Part shown: piece by piece, positions 1 to 7,466 of the stretch
Layout: each line of letters opens with the position of its first letter
How positions within the stretch are numbered: the stretch's first letter is position 1
DNA from: QALR01 sp964466625
Lineage (GTDB): Bacteria > Bacillota > Clostridia > Oscillospirales > CAG-272
Direction of reading: 5' to 3'
Assembly (NCBI GenBank): GCA_964466625.1
Contig: CAYXQF010000024.1
Span: 1 to 23,817 of the forward strand
Length of the DNA stretch: 23,817 nt
Position numbers and translations under genes: made by a program
The notes under the pieces: model-generated
What the model was told of the DNA's origin: nothing
Databases searched by the model: none
The model's input: only the letters and a program-made list of their open reading frames with translations

Positions 1-596
1 GCATCGTGAAATGGCCCATGTCTGTCATTCGTATCGCAGGCACAGATAAAGCCAAGCTCGTTGACCTTGCGGATAAGATCCTCGTCGCATGGCGCGGCTA
101 TACGGACGAAAATGCTTTCGTTTTCGCAGAAACAGATGGCGTACCGCACAACACGATCACCCCCATCGCACGCCGCAGAGATGGCAAATATGAGCTTGAC
201 CTCGTCCTGCGCAACAACATCACCACCGAAGAACACCCCCTCGGCGTATATCACCCCCACGCAGAGCTTCACAACATCAAGAAAGAAAATATTGGGCTGA
301 TCGAAGTTATGGGCCTTGCCGTTCTTCCCGCTCGTTTGAAGGCGGAAATGGCAACACTGGAAGATGCGATTCTTGGCGGAAAAGACATCTGCGCTGATGA
401 ATCCATCGCAAAACACGCAGATTGGGTAGCCAAATTCCGTGACAACTACACTTTCACCGCAGAAAATACCGCAGAAATTCTCCGCACCGAGATCGGCAAG
501 ACGTTCGTTCGCGTGCTGGAAGACGCAGGTGTTTACAAATGCACCGAAGAAGGCAGAGCGGCATTCCTGCGCTTCGTCGATGCTGTAAACGCATAA
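1..596 (+). CDS. galT: UDP-glucose--hexose-1-phosphate uridylyltransferase, class II, C-terminal part (5' truncated by window edge)
   Basis: This is the last roughly 197 residues of a Leloir-pathway enzyme that swaps UDP between UDP-glucose and galactose-1-phosphate in the cytoplasm. The reading frame is open to the first base of the window (first full codon at position 3), so the GTG at 6 is an internal valine and not a start. Full class II (Firmicutes-type) GalT proteins are about 490 residues, so about 60% is missing upstream. The stretch HPLGVYHPHAELHNIKKENI followed by IGLIEVMGLAVLPARL is characteristic of class II GalT rather than the HPH-containing class I enzyme. The gene ends at TAA and is followed 12 bases later by a clear terminator, so it is the last gene of a plus-strand unit. 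The usual partner galK would be expected upstream but is not visible. Confidence 0.93.
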   Translation, partial: IVKWPMSVIRIAGTDKAKLVDLADKILVAWRGYTDENAFVFAETDGVPHNTITPIARRRDGKYELDLVLRNNITTEEHPLGVYHPHAELHNIKKENIGLIEVMGLAVLPARLKAEMATLEDAILGGKDICADESIAKHADWVAKFRDNYTFTAENTAEILRTEIGKTFVRVLEDAGVYKCTEEGRAAFLRFVDAVNA

Positions 597-608
597 GAAT
601 ATTTTTAC

Positions 609-645
609 ACACCGTCAACATCACCAAATGTTGGCGGTGTTTTTT
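609..645 (+). terminator. Rho-independent terminator of galT
   Basis: A 13-bp stem (609-621 with 628-640, one G-T pair) with a 6-nt loop is followed directly by a T run. It begins 12 bases after the galT stop codon and separates galT from the BlaI/M56 unit. Confidence 0.9.
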
Positions 646-684
646 GTCTCTTTCCACGATTTACGACATTTATAGAAAATCTTC

Positions 685-713
685 TTGACTTTTATTCGCG
701 ACAAGTGTAGAAT
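685..713 (+). promoter_or_regulatory. Sigma-A promoter of the BlaI/M56 operon
   Basis: TTGACT at 685-690 and TAGAAT at 708-713 are separated by 17 bp. The start codon of the repressor gene is 42 bases downstream of the -10 box. A BlaI-type half-palindrome overlaps the spacer and -10 box, suggesting autorepression. Confidence 0.8.
700..709. promoter_or_regulatory. Candidate BlaI/MecI operator
   Basis: GACAAGTGTA fits the ACA-nn-TGT core of BlaI/MecI operators (consensus TACA-nn-TGTA), with one outer base off. It overlaps the end of the promoter spacer and the first bases of the -10 box, the position expected for a repressor that blocks polymerase. It is a single site and the match is short, so this is inference from position plus family. 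Confidence 0.5.
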
Positions 714-755
714 ATAAACGGAGATGGTCATAACATACGAAAGGACGGAGAAAAC

Positions 756-1142
756 ATGAAAAAAGAACTCATCAGTTTGCCCGATGCGGAATTTGAAGTG
801 ATGAACGCCGTTTGGCAATGCGGCGGCGCTTCCGTTTCCACCGTGGCGATCCAAAAGCAAATGAACACGGAGAAAAAGGCGCAAACGGTGCTGACGATGC
901 TCTCCCGCCTTGCCGACAAGGGTTTTCTTTCTTCCGAAAAGCTCGGGAAAGAACGAACTTGGACAGCGATGGTTTCCGAGGAGGAATATCGTTCCTTTGA
1001 AGCCAAAAAGATCGTGGACCGTGTTTACGGCGGCTCGCTTTCCGAGCTTATCAGCGCGTTTTATGACGGAAAAGGACTCACCAAAGAGGAAGCGCAAGAC
1101 CTGCTCGATTTCATTGAAAAGCAAAGCGAGACAAAAAAATGA
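756..1142 (+). CDS. BlaI/MecI/CopY-family transcriptional repressor
   Basis: This 128-residue protein has the usual family length. The N-terminal two thirds is the winged helix (LPDAEFEVMNAVWQ for helix 1, AQTVLTMLSRLADKGFL for the recognition helix), and the C-terminal part (about 75-128) is the dimerisation helix bundle. In Staphylococcus, BlaI and MecI are inactivated by cleavage between Asn101 and Phe102. Here residues 101-102 are Ala-Phe at the same positions, so the cleavage site may be conserved. The ATG at 756 has GGAG a few bases upstream. The gene overlaps the M56 protease gene by ATGA, a coupled regulator/sensor pair. It most likely represses its own promoter. No beta-lactamase or PBP2a gene is in the window, so the regulated targets are unknown. 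Confidence 0.92.
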   Translation: MKKELISLPDAEFEVMNAVWQCGGASVSTVAIQKQMNTEKKAQTVLTMLSRLADKGFLSSEKLGKERTWTAMVSEEEYRSFEAKKIVDRVYGGSLSELISAFYDGKGLTKEEAQDLLDFIEKQSETKK

Positions 1143-2722
1143 AGATTGTTTTCACACAGCTTCTGCTTGCCACCTTGCTTTCCCTGCTTTTTTTGATCTT
1201 TGATCAGTTATTGCGAAAAAAAGCTTCCGCGCGTGGCAGATTCCTTTGCGGCATGATCCTCACGGTGCTCTTTTTGATCCCCGTGCGATTGCCGTTGATT
1301 CAAATCGAAGTTTCCGAAAAAGAGCTTGCAGAAGAAAGATTACCGTTTCTTGGCGAAGAAATCGGCGATGACTTTCTTTTTTGGGAAAACGCCGTGCAGA
1401 CGGCGTCCCCCGATCAGACCACCGAACCGAAGCCTGTGACGCCCACAGCTTCCAAAACGGAAGTCATCGTATTTTTCTATCTGCTCGGCACGTTTTTCAT
1501 GCTTTGCCGCATGGCTTATCGTTACTGCAGAACGGTAAAGGCCGTGTTTCGATGCGGACGCGCACCGACAAAGCAAGAATCTGCTGACTTTGAATCCCTC
1601 TGCCGACAAATGAAGCTACGGCGCACGCCGCGCCTTTTGGTTTGTCCCGCACATAAGCTTTCATCTCCCTTGATGTTCGGGATTTTTCGTCAAACCGTTT
1701 TCATCTCGGAACAATTACCGAAGGAAGAGAAAAGTCTGCTTTTAGGGCATGAGCTGACGCATTGCAAACGCCGCGATCCGCTTTGCAAGCTCGGCTTGGC
1801 ACTGCTCAGCTGTGCTTATTGGTTTCACCCTTTGCTATGGCTTTTTATCCAAGCGATGAACAGACTTTGTGAAGAATCCTGCGATGAAGCGTTTCTCGCC
1901 TCCAAAAATGAGGAAGAAAAGAAGCATTACTGCAAGCTCCTCGTGTTTGCGGCGGCAGAAACGGGCATCAAGCACCCCTTGACCTTTACCGCTTTCAAAG
2001 GAGGAAAAACACAAATGAAACAAAGAATTCAAAATATACTTTCTCACAAAAATCACAAGATCACCGTCATTTTCGTGGCAGTTTTGATGGTAGCAGCGCT
2101 TCTTTCCGTTTCGATCTATGCGGCAGTGACACCCGCAAATGATAGCGGCGAAGAAACCACTGCTGACGTCTACTTCTTTTCTGAAGAAGAAATTCAAAAG
2201 AAAAATGAAGAGATCGTGAAAAACAACCTCGAATGGTTCGGCATTGATCTCTCCGAAGAGGTTGCCAATCCCGAAAACAGTGTGACCTATCGCACCGACG
2301 GCTTCGTTCGCGCAGGCACTTATAACGGCACTGACGCAATGCTGACTCCCGACGGCGAGCCTATTATCTACCTCGCGCTCGACGGTCAGCTTTGGAAGCT
2401 TGATTATACCCCCGGACTCACCGAGAACGGCGTCGGTATCAATTATATTCCGAATGGTGACGGCACGGGAACAGTAGAATACGTCGATATGAAAACTGTT
2501 CTTGACGAATTTATTTATAACTTTTCTTGGGCATCTCTTCGCAAGGAAGAGGGTTATCCCGCAGAAAACGGCTCTGATTATGAAGCCTTTTACCGTGACT
2601 TGAAAGCCTTCTGCGAAGAACACGCCGATGAGGATATCGGCAGTCCATTCCCGTTTTATGGCCCCAGCCTCAAATTCTTCACCACGCTCTATAACCGCGC
2701 AGGTGTGGAAATTCCCCAGTAA
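1139..2722 (+). CDS. BlaR1/MecR1-like M56 metallopeptidase signal transducer with a non-canonical extracellular domain
   Basis: This 527-residue membrane protease should sense an extracellular signal and inactivate the adjacent BlaI-type repressor. Hydrophobic segments lie near residues 4-22, 36-54, 106-124 and 216-240, with a final one near 306-330. The M56 zinc motif HELTH is at 204-208 and the third-ligand region NRLCEESCDE at 241-250. QMKQRI (292-297) lies near where BlaR1 self-cleaves. The outer domain (about 331-527) differs from BlaR1/MecR1: it is about 195 residues, rich in Glu and Asp, and shows no SxxK, SxN or KTG penicillin-binding motifs. It is therefore probably not a beta-lactam receptor, and its ligand is unknown. 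The start overlaps the repressor stop codon (ATGA). The gene ends 4 bases before a bidirectional terminator. Confidence 0.88.
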   Translation: MKIVFTQLLLATLLSLLFLIFDQLLRKKASARGRFLCGMILTVLFLIPVRLPLIQIEVSEKELAEERLPFLGEEIGDDFLFWENAVQTASPDQTTEPKPVTPTASKTEVIVFFYLLGTFFMLCRMAYRYCRTVKAVFRCGRAPTKQESADFESLCRQMKLRRTPRLLVCPAHKLSSPLMFGIFRQTVFISEQLPKEEKSLLLGHELTHCKRRDPLCKLGLALLSCAYWFHPLLWLFIQAMNRLCEESCDEAFLASKNEEEKKHYCKLLVFAAAETGIKHPLTFTAFKGGKTQMKQRIQNILSHKNHKITVIFVAVLMVAALLSVSIYAAVTPANDSGEETTADVYFFSEEEIQKKNEEIVKNNLEWFGIDLSEEVANPENSVTYRTDGFVRAGTYNGTDAMLTPDGEPIIYLALDGQLWKLDYTPGLTENGVGINYIPNGDGTGTVEYVDMKTVLDEFIYNFSWASLRKEEGYPAENGSDYEAFYRDLKAFCEEHADEDIGSPFPFYGPSLKFFTTLYNRAGVEIPQ

Positions 2723-2726
2723 ACAA

Positions 2727-2763
2727 CAAAAGATGCATGACTTCGGTCATGCATCTTTTTTAT
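2727..2763. terminator. Bidirectional terminator between the M56 gene and the his operon
   Basis: A perfect 11-bp stem (2731-2741 with 2746-2756) is closed by a TTCG tetraloop, with an A run before and a T run after. It works in both directions and lies exactly between the convergent stop codons of the M56 gene and hisJ. Confidence 0.93.
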
Positions 2764-3575
2764 TAAAATTCAATATCCTTGATCTTATTCACAAGCGGAA
2801 TACCGATCTTTTTGGCGAGCTTGTATGCCGCGTCATAAGAACAGCCGAGTGCCGCTGTGCTGTGGCTGTCGCTGTTGATGACAGCCTTTCCGCCATGATC
2901 GGCAATATATCGAAGGATTTCAGGCGCAGGATAAGGCGTTTTGCGGTATCCACGGGAGATTGCCCCCGTATTGATCTCAAACGGCACGCCCGTTTTAAGA
3001 AGCTTATCTGCGGCGGCTTTCCATGCGGCAGCATAACGGGGGTGATCCACCTCAAAAGCCAGACCGCAATCTTGGAATTTGCTCAAAAGGTCAAAATGCC
3101 CGATGATGTCAGCACCCGTTTTATCCACGATGTCACCGACGAGCGCAAAATAATCCTCGGCAAAAGCATATTTATCGCCGTCATAAAAGCGGTTGATGGC
3201 GTCCCAAGAAATATCCGCACCAAAGTCCACGTCTGTATAAACGCCATCGCGATAAACAGCATGCGCGGAACCGATGATATAATCATAGCCGATCGGCGCT
3301 TTTTCGGTGAAAGAATCCTGCTCAATGCCACAATAAACACGGATCTTATCGGCATATTTATCACGAAGTCTGTGGATTTCCGCGCGGTATTCCGCAGTCT
3401 TATCGGGACGGATCGCCCAAGTACATTCGCGCGTGAGCGGAGAATGCACGGAAAAACCCATTACCGAAAGTCCGAGCTCGATGCCTCTTTGCACCATAGC
3501 TTCGGCTGTATCTTTCCCATCGCAAAAGGTGGTGTGCATATGAAAATCCGCACGCATTTTGTTTTCACCGCTCAT
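2763..3575 (-). CDS. hisJ: Histidinol-phosphatase, PHP (HisJ/HisK) family
   Basis: It hydrolyses L-histidinol phosphate to histidinol, the penultimate step before HisD. The 270-residue length is normal for the PHP-type enzyme of Bacilli and Clostridia, which is unrelated to the HAD phosphatase half of enterobacterial HisB. Metal-binding signatures are DFHMHTTFCDG (10-20), GIEQD in the mid-80s, DIIGHFDLL and the C-terminal NSDSH. The ATG overlaps the hisIE stop (ATGA), with AGGAG 11 bases upstream. It is the last gene of the his operon, and its presence fits the monofunctional HisB here. Confidence 0.95.
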   Translation of the reverse strand: MSGENKMRADFHMHTTFCDGKDTAEAMVQRGIELGLSVMGFSVHSPLTRECTWAIRPDKTAEYRAEIHRLRDKYADKIRVYCGIEQDSFTEKAPIGYDYIIGSAHAVYRDGVYTDVDFGADISWDAINRFYDGDKYAFAEDYFALVGDIVDKTGADIIGHFDLLSKFQDCGLAFEVDHPRYAAAWKAAADKLLKTGVPFEINTGAISRGYRKTPYPAPEILRYIADHGGKAVINSDSHSTAALGCSYDAAYKLAKKIGIPLVNKIKDIEF

Positions 3576-4222
3576 TTTGTCATTTTCTCCTGTTTCACCT
3601 TGTGGTCGATAACGTGACGGGAAGCAAGCTCATCATGGATATCTTCCAAAGAAATGCCCATTTGGATCATGAGAACCATCACGTGGTAAGCAAGATCTGC
3701 AATTTCGTAGATAGTATCTTTTTTGTCATCAGCCTTGCCTGCGATGATGACCTCGGTACATTCTTCACCAACTTTTTTAAGAATTTTATCAAGTCCTTTT
3801 TCAAAGAGATAAGTGGTGTAAGAGCCTTCTTTTTTCTCGGTCTTTCTGCCCTCAATAAGCTTCATGAGTCCTTCCAAAGAGAATTCATGGAGATTTTCAC
3901 TTTTCCAAACGGTTTCGTTAAAGCAGGAATCCGTGCCTGTATGGCAAGCAGGACCGTCCTTTTCCACCATCACAACAAGTGCATCTTTATCACAATCCGC
4001 AGTGATGCTTACGATATGCTGATAATTACCGCTGGTTTCCCCCTTAAGCCAAAGCTCATTACGGGAACGGCTCCAGAAGCAAGTGAGTCCTTTTTCCATA
4101 GAAACCGTAAGGCTTTCACGGTTCATATATGCCAAGGTGAGAACTTTTTTTGTTTTTGCATCCACCACGATGGCAGGAATCAGACCTTTTTCATCAAATT
4201 TGAGTTCGTCAATATTAAGCAT
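3572..4222 (-). CDS. hisIE: Bifunctional phosphoribosyl-AMP cyclohydrolase / phosphoribosyl-ATP pyrophosphatase
   Basis: It carries out steps 2 and 3 of histidine synthesis: removal of pyrophosphate from PR-ATP (HisE) and opening of the adenine ring (HisI). Residues 1 to about 115 are the HisI domain, with magnesium ligands Asp76, Asp78 and Asp80 (DCDKD) and zinc cysteines Cys77, Cys93 and Cys100. Residues about 120-216 are the HisE domain, with GEECTE (152-157) and EIADLAYH (173-180) as the metal-binding helices. The length of 216 is typical of the fused enzyme. It lies 44 nt after hisF and overlaps hisJ by 4 nt. Confidence 0.97.
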   Translation of the reverse strand: MLNIDELKFDEKGLIPAIVVDAKTKKVLTLAYMNRESLTVSMEKGLTCFWSRSRNELWLKGETSGNYQHIVSITADCDKDALVVMVEKDGPACHTGTDSCFNETVWKSENLHEFSLEGLMKLIEGRKTEKKEGSYTTYLFEKGLDKILKKVGEECTEVIIAGKADDKKDTIYEIADLAYHVMVLMIQMGISLEDIHDELASRHVIDHKVKQEKMTK

Positions 4223-4266
4223 GATTATTACCTTTCATCAAAAAATTCTTCCTTTATCGCAGGAAC

Positions 4267-5025
4267 TTAAATTCTAACCACGATGCCTTCCTCATGAAGC
4301 TTTTGCTTCAAATCGGAAATCTGCACCTCTCCAAAGTGGAAAATGGAAGCAGCAAGTCCTGCGTCCACCCTGGGAAGCGCTTTGAAAAGCTCCGTAAAAT
4401 GGTCGATGCAACCCGCACCGCCCGAAGCGATCACGGGGACGTTCACAACGTCACACACCGCCGCAAGCATTTCAAGATCAAAGCCGCCCTTCACGCCGTC
4501 GGTGTCGATGGAATTGAGCACAACTTCCCCAGCGCCGCGTTCCACACAGCTTTTGATCCAAGAGATCGCTTCCATACCCGTATTTTCTCTGCCACCCTTG
4601 GCAAAGACACGGAATACACCGTCCACACGCTTCACGTCCGCAGAGATCACGACACACTGACTGCCGTATTTTTTTGCGGCTTCTTCAATGAGATTCGGAT
4701 TGCGGATCGCACCCGAATTGACACTGACCTTATCCGCGCCGCATTTAAGCACACGATCAAAATCGTCCACGGTGTTGATGCCGCCGCCCACGGTAAGAGG
4801 GATAAAGATCGTGCGTGCCACTTCGGTAAGGATATCCGTAAAAAGCGCACGTCCTTCAGCAGAAGCGGTGATGTCATAAAACACCAGCTCATCGGCACCG
4901 CAATCACTATAAAATTTAGCAAGCTTCACGGGCGAGGAAACGTCCGCAAGCCCCAGAAAATTCACACCCTTGACCACGCGCCCGTCTTTGACGTCAAGGC
5001 AAGGGATAATTCGTTTGGTTATCAT
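4267..5025 (-). CDS. hisF: Imidazole glycerol phosphate synthase, cyclase subunit
   Basis: HisF is the (beta/alpha)8 barrel that uses ammonia from HisH to turn PRFAR into IGP and AICAR. The catalytic pair is Asp11 (PCLDVKDG) and Asp130 (ISADVKR). The length of 252 residues matches the family. The start at 5025 is chosen because it gives the canonical MITKRIIPCLD and has AAGGAGG 5 bases upstream. The frame stays open 20 codons further up, but those codons lie inside a palindromic hairpin and are not part of the protein. Unusually, hisF is separated from hisA by a membrane-protein gene and a paired-hairpin element that ends 1 nt before the hisF ribosome binding site. Confidence 0.97.
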   Translation of the reverse strand: MITKRIIPCLDVKDGRVVKGVNFLGLADVSSPVKLAKFYSDCGADELVFYDITASAEGRALFTDILTEVARTIFIPLTVGGGINTVDDFDRVLKCGADKVSVNSGAIRNPNLIEEAAKKYGSQCVVISADVKRVDGVFRVFAKGGRENTGMEAISWIKSCVERGAGEVVLNSIDTDGVKGGFDLEMLAAVCDVVNVPVIASGGAGCIDHFTELFKALPRVDAGLAASIFHFGEVQISDLKQKLHEEGIVVRI

Positions 5026-5038
5026 GTTTTTCCTCCTT

Positions 5039-5102
5039 CGGGGAGATGCTTTTTGCAAAAAGCACCTCCCCGTACCCCACCGCAAAAACCTTTGTGGTGA
5101 GG
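5039..5102. repeat. Paired-hairpin intergenic element upstream of hisF
   Basis: Hairpin 1 (5039-5072) is a 34-bp palindrome with 17-bp arms and one mismatched pair (A5046/C5065). Hairpin 2 (5075-5102) has about 10 paired positions, one G-T wobble, one mismatch and an AACC loop. The two are joined by a 2-nt spacer. Read on the minus strand, hairpin 1 ends one base before the hisF ribosome binding site. The layout matches the element at 19432-19475. It fills the whole gap between hisF and the DUF3592-like gene. It could act in RNA processing or translation control, or be a dispersed repeat; T-runs are poor, so it is not an obvious terminator. Confidence 0.8.
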
Positions 5103-5106
5103 GGAT

Positions 5107-5523
5107 TTATTTTATAAGTACAAGGATTCCCAAAACCATAAACAGCAACGACATCAATAGCGCAGCTGCTGCATACAGACATTCCATTGGAAATCCATCA
5201 GCAAAATATGCTCGTTTTGGTTTTGGCTTTTGATAAATCACTTGTTTACTCGTAGAAATTTCATTCGGCTTGCTTGGTGATCCGTCAGAAATCGTATACG
5301 CAACGCCGTCAACCCGATAAGTATAGGAAGAGTCTGACCAATTTTTATAGAATCTTCCGCTTTTTCCCCCCGAGTATATATTTTTCTTGTGCTCTGTTTT
5401 CTGTAAGTATGCCATAACTTTTTTAACATTTCTTTTTCTAAAACCATAGAGGATTATTATATTTCGTATTAAAAAAAGTAGGCAAACAAAACCAATCGAA
5501 AGTCCAGTAATACCAAGTATCAT
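5107..5523 (-). CDS. DUF3592-like two-helix membrane protein inside the his operon
   Basis: This 138-residue protein of unknown function has hydrophobic helices at about 4-26 and 113-136 enclosing a roughly 85-residue polar domain. The middle contains YTYRVDGVAYTI (67-78) followed by QVIYQKPKPKRAYF (94-107). This resembles the family pattern of a Y-x-V-x-G-x-x-Y strand followed by a V-Y-(D/Q)-P-x-x-P-x-x-A-Y loop. Its ATG overlaps the hisA stop codon (ATGA), so it is translated as part of the his operon. Base composition is visibly more AT-rich than the flanking his genes, suggesting later acquisition. No role in histidine synthesis is known for this family. The family call is by pattern only. 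Confidence 0.75.
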   Translation of the reverse strand: MILGITGLSIGFVCLLFLIRNIIILYGFRKRNVKKVMAYLQKTEHKKNIYSGGKSGRFYKNWSDSSYTYRVDGVAYTISDGSPSKPNEISTSKQVIYQKPKPKRAYFADGFPMECLYAAAALLMSLLFMVLGILVLIK

Positions 5524-6236
5524 CTTGCCACCTGCACCGCTTCCCCAAGGTCGATGGCGCCTGTATAGTAAGCTTTACCGATGATGGCGCCGTAAACGTT
5601 CATTTCACAGAGTGCTTTCACGTCATCAAGCGAAGAAACGCCGCCCGAAGCAATAAAGTTGATCTTCGGGAATTTCTCCGAAAGCTCACGGTAAAGAGCA
5701 AGATTGGTACCCTTCATCGCGCCGTCACGGGAAATATCCGTGCAAATAACGGTGGATACGCCCATATCCTCAAGTTTTTTCAAAAAGATGTCATAACGAA
5801 GATCGGAGTTTTCGGTCCAGCCTTTAATGGCAACGTAGCCGTCGCGCAGGTCAACACCAACAGCAATTTTTTCGCCGTAAGCCGCAAGTGCCTCGCGGAG
5901 AAAGGCTTCATTTGTGACAGCCGCCGTGCCGAGAATGACACGGGAAACACCTGCATCCAGATAAGCCTTCACGACCGCCATACTGCGGATACCGCCGCCA
6001 ACTTCAGCAAAAAGCTTCGTTTCACAAACGATGCTTCGGATCACGTCGAGGTTCGGTGTTTCACCTGTTTTCGCACCTTCAAGGTCGACGAGGTGGATAT
6101 GCTCCGCGCCTGCTTCTTCAAATTTTTTCGCCACAGAAACGGGATTTTTATCATAAACCGTCATCTGCGCGTAATCGCCCTTGAAAAGGCGGACGGCTTC
6201 TTTGCCGTATAGATCAATTGCAGGAAAAAGTTTCAT
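5520..6236 (-). CDS. hisA: ProFAR isomerase (phosphoribosylformimino-AICAR-P isomerase)
   Basis: It carries out step 4, the Amadori rearrangement of ProFAR to PRFAR. This (beta/alpha)8 barrel of 238 residues is of normal length. The catalytic aspartates are Asp8 (FPAIDLY) and Asp129 (GVDLRDG). Phosphate-binding loops AEVGGGIR and ASGGVSS are visible. It starts 14 nt after hisH with AGGAAG upstream, and its stop is overlapped by the start of the DUF3592-like gene. The sequence is HisA-type: it lacks the HisF opening ITKRIIPCLD. Confidence 0.96.
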   Translation of the reverse strand: MKLFPAIDLYGKEAVRLFKGDYAQMTVYDKNPVSVAKKFEEAGAEHIHLVDLEGAKTGETPNLDVIRSIVCETKLFAEVGGGIRSMAVVKAYLDAGVSRVILGTAAVTNEAFLREALAAYGEKIAVGVDLRDGYVAIKGWTENSDLRYDIFLKKLEDMGVSTVICTDISRDGAMKGTNLALYRELSEKFPKINFIASGGVSSLDDVKALCEMNVYGAIIGKAYYTGAIDLGEAVQVAR

Positions 6237-6250
6237 ACCCGCTTCCTTTC

Positions 6251-6865
6251 TTATAATTCACAAAATGCTTTCAAAATGGCAAGTCCCACGTTTCCACTCT
6301 TTTCAGGATGGAATTGACAGCCGAAAATATTATCTTTGGCTACAGCCGCCGTCAGCGGTGCGCCATATTCCGAGGTCGCGATGACGCTCTCATCGCAATC
6401 CGCGGCATAAAATGAATGAACAAAATAAACGAAATCGCCGTTTTTAATATATTTGAAAATGGGAGAATCTTCTTTTTTCATATCAAGGGCATTCCAACCG
6501 ATATGAGGAATTTTAAGATCGGCAGGAATCACGTCCGCGATCGGACGTACAGCGCCGCGGAGAAGTCCAAGCCCTTCAAATTCACCGAATTCATAGCTTT
6601 TTTCAAAAAGCATCTGCATGCCAAGGCAAATACCGAGAAGCGGTTTCCCCACTCTCGCTTCCTCACATACCACACGGTCAAGACCGCTCGCGCGAAGCTT
6701 TTTCGCCGCGTCCTCAAACGCACCGACACCGGGAAGCAGGATCTTATCGGCTTTACGGATCACGTCTGCATCGCTCGTCACGACCGTATCCGCGCCGATC
6801 ATCGCAAGCGACGAGGAAAGAGAAAAAAGATTGCCCACGCCGTAGTCAACGACTGCTATTTTCAT
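6251..6865 (-). CDS. hisH: Imidazole glycerol phosphate synthase, glutaminase subunit
   Basis: This class I glutamine amidotransferase feeds ammonia to HisF. The catalytic triad is Cys80 (GICLGMQ), His186 and Glu188 (QFHPEKSG); the oxyanion region is PGVGAF. The length is 204 residues. The start at 6865 gives MKIAVVDYGVGN with AGGAGG 5 bases upstream. The ATG immediately before it (6868) leaves only 2 bases of spacing and is less likely, and the frame further upstream overlaps hisB and is not used. It lies 10 nt after hisB and 14 nt before hisA. Confidence 0.96.
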   Translation of the reverse strand: MKIAVVDYGVGNLFSLSSSLAMIGADTVVTSDADVIRKADKILLPGVGAFEDAAKKLRASGLDRVVCEEARVGKPLLGICLGMQMLFEKSYEFGEFEGLGLLRGAVRPIADVIPADLKIPHIGWNALDMKKEDSPIFKYIKNGDFVYFVHSFYAADCDESVIATSEYGAPLTAAVAKDNIFGCQFHPEKSGNVGLAILKAFCEL

Positions 6866-6875
6866 CATAACCTCC

Positions 6876-7466
6876 TCACAAAACACCCTTGGTGGAGGGG
6901 ATTTCACCCATCGCATCGGCATCGAGTTTTACTGCTTTACGAAGTGCGCGTGCCACCGCTTTGAATGTACCTTCGATGATGTGGTGACTGTTTTCACCTG
7001 CGAGCTTTCGGATATGAAGCGTGATATCTGCACGACGAACGAACGCTTCAAAAAACTCAAGAACGAGTTCGGTATCAAACGTGCCGACCTTTTCCGTGGG
7101 GATCGGCAGATCCATACAAAGCTTACCTCTACCTGAAATATCCACAGCAGCAAGGATCAGCGCCTCGTCCATGGGAAGAATGATGTCGCCATAGCGCGTG
7201 ATACCACGCATATCACCGAGCGCCGCACGGAGAGCGTCGCCAAGGCAGATGCCGATATCCTCCACCGAGTGATGATCGTCCACGTCGACATCGCCTAGGC
7301 ATTTGATATTGAGGTCAAAACGTCCGTGTTTGGCAAAAAGCGTCAGCATGTGGTCAAGAAAACCGACACCCGTTTTGATCTCGCTTTTTCCTGTGCCATC
7401 AAGGCAAAGCGTAAGCGCAATATCGGTTTCGCCCGTTTTGCGGACAATTTCTTTTTCTCTCATCAT
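6876..7466 (-). CDS. hisB: Imidazoleglycerol-phosphate dehydratase (monofunctional HisB)
   Basis: It dehydrates IGP to imidazole acetol phosphate. The protein is 196 residues, so it is the monofunctional type with no phosphatase domain. The two manganese-binding repeats are DDHHSVED and ENSHHIIEG, plus GFLDHML near the N-terminus. The gene opens with ATGATG; the first ATG (7466) overlaps the hisC stop and has GAGG 5 bases upstream, while the second ATG is an alternative one codon later. It is translationally coupled to hisC. Confidence 0.96.
   Translation of the reverse strand: MMREKEIVRKTGETDIALTLCLDGTGKSEIKTGVGFLDHMLTLFAKHGRFDLNIKCLGDVDVDDHHSVEDIGICLGDALRAALGDMRGITRYGDIILPMDEALILAAVDISGRGKLCMDLPIPTEKVGTFDTELVLEFFEAFVRRADITLHIRKLAGENSHHIIEGTFKAVARALRKAVKLDADAMGEIPSTKGVL

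Noticed and set aside
1835..2623. Minus-strand open frame of about 260 codons opposite the M56 gene
   Set aside because: It is antisense to a gene with clear M56 motifs and has no start signals or recognisable domains.
2628..3617. Plus-strand open frame starting in the M56 gene and crossing hisJ
   Set aside because: It runs through a strong bidirectional terminator and antisense to hisJ, which has complete PHP motifs.
5026..5085. Upstream extension of the hisF frame
   Set aside because: The extra codons are encoded by the palindromic hairpin. The ribosome binding site and conserved MITKRIIPCLD support the start at 5025.
6880..6920. GGTGGAGGGG region as another paired-hairpin copy
   Set aside because: It is the 3' end of the hisB coding sequence (IPSTKGVL) and lacks a second hairpin.
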